Assembly: GCF_002300165.1 (NCBI RefSeq)
Contig: NZ_MLCE01000021.1
Location: 124,001-188,000, forward strand
DNA: 64,000 nucleotides
Reading direction: 5' to 3'
From: Streptomyces sp. Tue6028
Lineage (GTDB): Bacteria; Actinomycetota; Actinomycetes; Streptomycetales; Streptomycetaceae
The first letter of the stretch is position 1. Each line of letters begins with the position of its first letter. Below are positions 60,354 to 64,000 of the stretch, piece after piece. Below the pieces are notes generated by a model, which searched no databases, was not told the origin of the DNA, and was given only the letters and a program-made list of their open reading frames with translations. The translations under genes were made by a program, and so were the position numbers.

Positions 60354-61778
60354 GTGACGACGATGACTGAGAACGCGTCGGGGCTCCGCGAGTTCAAGAT
60401 GCCCGACGTGGGCGAGGGGCTCACCGAGGCGGAGATCCTCAAGTGGTACGTCCAGGTCGGTGACACCGTCACGGACGGCCAGGTCGTCTGCGAGGTCGAG
60501 ACCGCCAAGGCCGCCGTGGAGCTGCCCATCCCGTTCGACGGTGTGGTCCGCGAACTCCGCTTCCCCGAGGGGGTGACGGTGGACGTGGGCCAGGTGATCA
60601 TCGCGGTGGACGTGTCCGGCGGTGCCGCGGAGGCTCCCGCACCGGTCGCGGCCCCCGAGGCCGCCGCGGAGGCTCCCGTCGCCGAGGAACCCAAGTCCGA
60701 GGGCCGCAAGCCGGTCCTCGTCGGGTACGGCGTCGCCGAGTCCTCCACCAAGCGCCGCCCCCGCAAGGGCACCGAAGTCCCGGTCCAGCAGGCCGAGTTC
60801 CATGCGGCCACGGCGATCCAGGGCGAGCTCAACGGCCACGGCCAGGCCGCCAAGGAGCGCCCGCTGGCCAAGCCTCCGGTCCGCAAGCTCGCCAAGGACC
60901 TCGGCGTCGACCTGGCGACGGTCACCCCGTCGGGTCCGGACGGCATCATCACGCGTGAGGACGTGCACGCGGCGGTGGCTCCGGCCCCCGCTCCGGCGCC
61001 CGTCGTGACGGAGGCCCCGGCTCCCGTCCCGGCCCAGACGCCCGCGCCGGCCGTCGCCTACGACGCGGCGCGCGAGACCCGTATCCCGGTCAAGGGCGTC
61101 CGCAAGGCCACGGCCGCCGCGATGGTCGGCTCGGCGTTCACCGCGCCGCACGTCACCGAGTTCGTGACGGTCGACGTGACGCGCACGATGAAGCTCGTCG
61201 AGGAGATCAAGCAGTCCCCCGAGGTCTACGGCATGCAGGGGCTGCGGGTGAACCCGCTGCTGCTCATCGCCCGGGCCCTGTTGGTCGCGATCAAGCGCAA
61301 CCCCGAGGTCAACGCATCCTGGGACGAGGCCAACCAGGAGATCGTCCAGAAGCACTACGTGAACCTGGGCATCGCCGCCGCCACGCCCCGCGGACTGATC
61401 GTCCCGAACATCAAGGACGCGCACGGCAAGACGCTGCCCCAGCTGGCCGAGTCGCTGGCGGAGCTGGTGTCCACGGCGCGTGAGGGCAAGACGTCGCCCG
61501 CCGCGATGCAGGGCGGCACCGTCACCATCACGAACGTCGGTGTCTTCGGGGTCGACACGGGTACGCCGATCCTCAACCCCGGCGAGTCCGCGATCCTCGC
61601 GGTCGGTGCGATCAAGCTCCAGCCCTGGGTGCACAAGGGCAAGGTCAAGCCCCGCCAGGTCACCACGCTGGCGCTCTCCTTCGACCACCGCCTGGTCGAC
61701 GGCGAGCTGGGCTCCAAGGTGCTCGCCGATGTGGCGGCGATCCTGGAGCAGCCGAAGCGGCTGATCAGCTGGGCGTGA
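60354..61778 (+). CDS. bkdC: Branched-chain 2-oxo acid dehydrogenase E2 (operon 2)
   Basis: 474 residues from GTG 60354. Lipoyl domain with Lys in ETAKAAVEL, E3-binding domain (VRKLAKDLGVDLATVTPSGP) and acyltransferase catalytic domain with SFDHRLVDGE. Last gene of the operon, ends at the terminator 61792-61827. No E3 gene here. Confidence 0.95.
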   Translation: MTTMTENASGLREFKMPDVGEGLTEAEILKWYVQVGDTVTDGQVVCEVETAKAAVELPIPFDGVVRELRFPEGVTVDVGQVIIAVDVSGGAAEAPAPVAAPEAAAEAPVAEEPKSEGRKPVLVGYGVAESSTKRRPRKGTEVPVQQAEFHAATAIQGELNGHGQAAKERPLAKPPVRKLAKDLGVDLATVTPSGPDGIITREDVHAAVAPAPAPAPVVTEAPAPVPAQTPAPAVAYDAARETRIPVKGVRKATAAAMVGSAFTAPHVTEFVTVDVTRTMKLVEEIKQSPEVYGMQGLRVNPLLLIARALLVAIKRNPEVNASWDEANQEIVQKHYVNLGIAAATPRGLIVPNIKDAHGKTLPQLAESLAELVSTAREGKTSPAAMQGGTVTITNVGVFGVDTGTPILNPGESAILAVGAIKLQPWVHKGKVKPRQVTTLALSFDHRLVDGELGSKVLADVAAILEQPKRLISWA

Positions 61779-61791
61779 CCCGGAACGCCTG

Positions 61792-61827
61792 AAGGGGCGC
61801 CCCTCTCCACGGAGAGGGGCGCCCCTT
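61792..61827 (+). terminator. Terminator of the second bkd operon
   Basis: A 16- to 17-bp perfect stem, AAGGGGCGCCCCTCTCC with GGAGAGGGGCGCCCCTT, followed by TT, starting 14 nt after the bkdC stop. Confidence 0.85.
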
Positions 61828-62094
61828 TGGCGTAAATGAGCCAAGCTGCGAATTCCCCTACATTTCCCGATCTTCGGCTGCCTAAGATCACCTCCGTCGG
61901 GCGGTACGACCAACCATCCGGCGCAGGGCGGGGGGAAAAGCGGGGGAAGGGCTGCGGACGTGCCGAACTCCGCGCGCCCGGCCGGGTTTTGATGATCCCG
62001 GCACCGAACCGTCATCCCGTATGTGCCCGCCGACGCGGAAATGCTGCGGCGGGCCCACTCTTACGGACGTGGGCCCTTCTCGAAAGGAATTCCC
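61828..62094. other. Leader region of the small secreted protein gene
   Basis: No gene seen. Less GC-rich first half. The ribosome site AAAGGAA lies at 62084-62090 before the TTG start at 62095. Confidence 0.45.
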
Positions 62095-62640
62095 TTGACG
62101 GTCGGAAAGTCTCTCGCCACGTTCGCGCTCGTGGGCGGCGCGCTCGCCGGCGGCATCGCCTTCGCCTCGCCGGCGGCCGCCGTGAGCAGCTGCTCGGACG
62201 CGTTCACCCACCAGTTCGACATCATCTTCCCGGGCCAGAAGCCCGAGACGACGTACTACATAGAGAACTGTGCCGACGTCACCTCGGGGAAGGTGACCGC
62301 GTCGAGCAACGTCACCTGGAACATCGTCGACGACCAGGTGATCGACAACGGCAAGAGGTTCACCTCGTTCAAGATCACCACGCGGGTCGAGTCGCGCTCC
62401 GACTCGGGCGGCAGCGACACCGTCGTCTCGTCGAAGACGTGCGACTGGACGTCCCTGTTCAACAGCAACTACTCGGGCCCCGGTGAGCCCGGTCCCGCGA
62501 GCACCTGCACCGTGCCGTCGGTGACGTACAACAAGGACCTGTACTGGTCCTCGGACTCGACCGTCGTCTACGACATCGAGGGTGACGGCAAGGGCGCGAT
62601 CACCAAGGATCTCTACGGCTCGCCGCTCATGCACGGCTGA
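62095..62640 (+). CDS. Small secreted protein
   Basis: 181 residues from the TTG at 62095, AAAGGAA 5-8 nt upstream. Signal peptide (LATFALVGGALAGGIAFA, cleavage after AAA). The mature part has four cysteines, two in the first half (SSCSDAF, ENCADV) and two later (KTCDWT, STCTV), and beta-rich composition. No known domain. Extracellular role unknown. Confidence 0.8.
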   Translation: MTVGKSLATFALVGGALAGGIAFASPAAAVSSCSDAFTHQFDIIFPGQKPETTYYIENCADVTSGKVTASSNVTWNIVDDQVIDNGKRFTSFKITTRVESRSDSGGSDTVVSSKTCDWTSLFNSNYSGPGEPGPASTCTVPSVTYNKDLYWSSDSTVVYDIEGDGKGAITKDLYGSPLMHG

Positions 62641-62680
62641 CCGGGAACGGCCTGACCGGGAGCGTCCGGCCGGGAACGGC

Positions 62681-62715
62681 GAAGGGGCCCGCCGCGTGCC
62701 GCGGCGGGCCCCTTC
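62681..62715. terminator. Bidirectional terminator
   Basis: 16-bp perfect stem, GAAGGGGCCCGCCGCG with CGCGGCGGGCCCCTTC, loop TGC, between convergent genes. Confidence 0.85.
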
Positions 62716-62731
62716 TCGCGCGTGTGCGGGC

Positions 62732-63628
62732 CTACTTGGCGAAGCCGTAGGTGAGCAGCTTCTTGGCGTCCGAGGTGCGGGCGGTGATCGAGGTGGAGGC
62801 GAGCACCGTGCCGATGACCGTCTTGCCGTTGCGGGTGGCGGCGAAGACCAGGCAGTACTTGGCCTCGGGGCCGGAGCCGGTCTTGACGCCGATGGTGCCG
62901 CTGTAGCCCGTCAGCAGGGGCTTGTTGGTGTTCTCCCAGTCGTAGTAGCGGTAGCCGCCGCTCTTGGTGGTGGCCTTCTGCCGGGTGTTCTGCGTCTTCA
63001 CGATCGTCTTGAACGTGGAGTTCTTCATCGCGCTGCTGGCGAGCTTCGTCAGGTCGCGCGGCGTCGAGTAGTTGGAGCCGTGGCCGATGCCGTCGAACGA
63101 GTCGAAGTGCGTGTTCGTCAGGCCGAGGCTGCGCGCGCTCGAGTTCATCTTGCCGATGAACGACTTCACGCGGGCGGCGCGGGTCGTGCCGGTGCCGAAC
63201 TTGTCGGCGAGGGCGTACGCGGCGTCGCAGCCGGAGGGCAGCATCAGCCCGTACAGGAGCTGACGGACGGTGACCTTGTCACCGACGATCAGGTGGGCCT
63301 GGGAGGCGTTGTTGGCGACGATGTAGTCGCTGTACGCCTTCTGGATCGTGACCTTGGCGTCGAGGTTCAGGTTCGACTGGGCCAGCACCACCTTGGCCGT
63401 CATGATCTTGGTGGTGGAGCCGGTGGAACGCCTGGTGTCCGCGGCCTTGGTGTAGAGGGTCGTGCCCGTGCCGTTGTTCATCACGTAGCCGCCCTTGGCG
63501 GCGATCGTGGGCGTGGTCACGGCGCCCGCGGGTGCCGCGCCGAAGGCTCCGGCCGCCAGGACGGCGCCGGTCGTGACGGTCACAGCGGCGGCCCTGCGGA
63601 AACGCGTGCCCTTAATGCCGGTAATCAA
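62732..63628 (-). CDS. D-alanyl-D-alanine transpeptidase/carboxypeptidase of the Streptomyces K15 type
   Basis: 298 residues from the TTG at 63628, GGAG 8 nt upstream. Signal peptide ends about GAPAGA. Penicilloyl serine transferase motifs: STTK in GSTTKIM, SGC in LPSGCDAAY, and KTG in GVKTGSG. The SGC instead of SGN is the mark of the K15 DD-transpeptidase, where the Cys takes the Asn place. No C-terminal membrane anchor. Trims or crosslinks peptidoglycan stem peptides outside the cell. Confidence 0.93.
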   Translation of the reverse strand: MITGIKGTRFRRAAAVTVTTGAVLAAGAFGAAPAGAVTTPTIAAKGGYVMNNGTGTTLYTKAADTRRSTGSTTKIMTAKVVLAQSNLNLDAKVTIQKAYSDYIVANNASQAHLIVGDKVTVRQLLYGLMLPSGCDAAYALADKFGTGTTRAARVKSFIGKMNSSARSLGLTNTHFDSFDGIGHGSNYSTPRDLTKLASSAMKNSTFKTIVKTQNTRQKATTKSGGYRYYDWENTNKPLLTGYSGTIGVKTGSGPEAKYCLVFAATRNGKTVIGTVLASTSITARTSDAKKLLTYGFAK

Positions 63629-63797
63629 AATGAACGCTCCGAATGCGCGAAATGCCCCTGGGAGGTCGGCACATGAGAGTGCCGTCTTACGTACGGACTC
63701 GTGAGGCGCGCAAAGGGATGTACGGCGATGGGGTGGGAGTTGTGTGACCTGGGTTACACGAGAGGGTCCCGGGGTCCGCATGTTGAAACGTCCGACA

Positions 63798-63833
63798 GCA
63801 TGCGTACGTGTTGTATCTATGATGTGCGCATGC
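63798..63833. promoter_or_regulatory. Inverted repeat over the GntR gene promoter
   Basis: GCATGCG (63798-63804) and CGCATGC (63827-63833) flank TATGAT (63818-63823), the -10, six nt before the ATG 63830. Candidate autoregulatory operator. Confidence 0.5.
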
Positions 63834-64000
63834 CTTCAGCCCCGCCCGCGCCCGCCGATCCGCACGTGCACGACTCCGCCGACCGGCCCGCCGAGCGGGC
63901 GCAGCAGGACGTGAAGCAGCCCGTGAAACAGCCGCCCGCCGCCGACCGTGTCTACGCACACGTCAAGCAGGCCGTCCTGGAACGCCGTTACGAGGGCGGC
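63830..64000 (+). CDS. GntR family regulator (5' part only)
   Basis: 57 codons before the window end, open at the right edge. A polar N-terminus is followed by DRVYAHVKQAVLERRYEGG, the start of a GntR winged-helix domain. The order K15 peptidase-GntR fits S. coelicolor SCO3811-SCO3812. TATGAT 6 nt upstream suggests a leaderless transcript. Confidence 0.8.
   Translation, partial: MPSAPPAPADPHVHDSADRPAERAQQDVKQPVKQPPAADRVYAHVKQAVLERRYEGG

Overview
The window is a high-GC actinobacterial chromosome segment that I read as Streptomyces: GTG/TTG starts, GTGA/ATGA overlaps, a DUF5324 gene, class E sortases, CrgA, PASTA kinases, the proteasome activator Bpa, and a gene order I recall from the region close to oriC in S. 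coelicolor. Three ParB-type parS sites (5387-5400, 9965-9978, 47535-47548) and many DnaA-box-like nonamers fit an oriC-proximal position. I see no transposase, integrase, prophage or CRISPR array.

Region 1 (1-22950) is the conserved actinobacterial growth and division block. It runs from a secreted membrane protein, a Ser/Thr kinase and an HTH regulator through tRNA-Ala, ppiA, rhomboid, crgA, a DUF881 gene and a trpG-like amidotransferase to pknB-pbpA-rodA-pstP-fhaB-fhaA and tRNA-Leu. The order parallels the Mycobacterium tuberculosis ppiA-crgA-trpG-pknB-pknA-pbpA-rodA-pstP-fhaB-fhaA-leuT block, but pknA is absent and three class E sortases are interleaved around trpG. The kinase (PknB), phosphatase (PstP) and FHA readers (FhaA, FhaB) sit with the SEDS glycosyltransferase and its class B PBP, so they should jointly control septal or elongation wall synthesis.

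Region 2 (22951-28393) is a repeat-rich non-coding stretch, an azoreductase divergent from an HxlR regulator, a DUF2252 protein, a J-domain protein and a rhodanese.

Region 3 (28394-45022) is catabolic. It holds an acyl-CoA dehydrogenase with a perfect KstR-type operator, the paaABCDE phenylacetyl-CoA epoxidase operon, a DUF5819/HTTM membrane pair, an rRNA methyltransferase, paaN, a paaH-tetR pair, an Lrp regulator and a first branched-chain keto acid dehydrogenase operon (E1a-E1b-E2). An identical 14-bp palindrome lies before paaA and between paaN and paaH, with a one-mismatch copy before the first bkd operon. This points to one TetR regulator (40135-40725) covering both pathways.

Region 4 (45023-64000) has MobA-DUF6457 and MoeA, a TrkA-type K+ channel whose start codon lies on a parS site, a quinone oxidoreductase, Bpa, a divergent pair of Ser/Thr kinases, an APH-like phosphotransferase, a PPOX-like protein, an orphan NarL-type response regulator divergent from a second bkd operon, a small secreted protein, a K15-type DD-transpeptidase and the start of a GntR regulator.

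At least eight genes have a -10-like hexamer exactly 6-7 nt before the start codon, the layout of leaderless transcripts.
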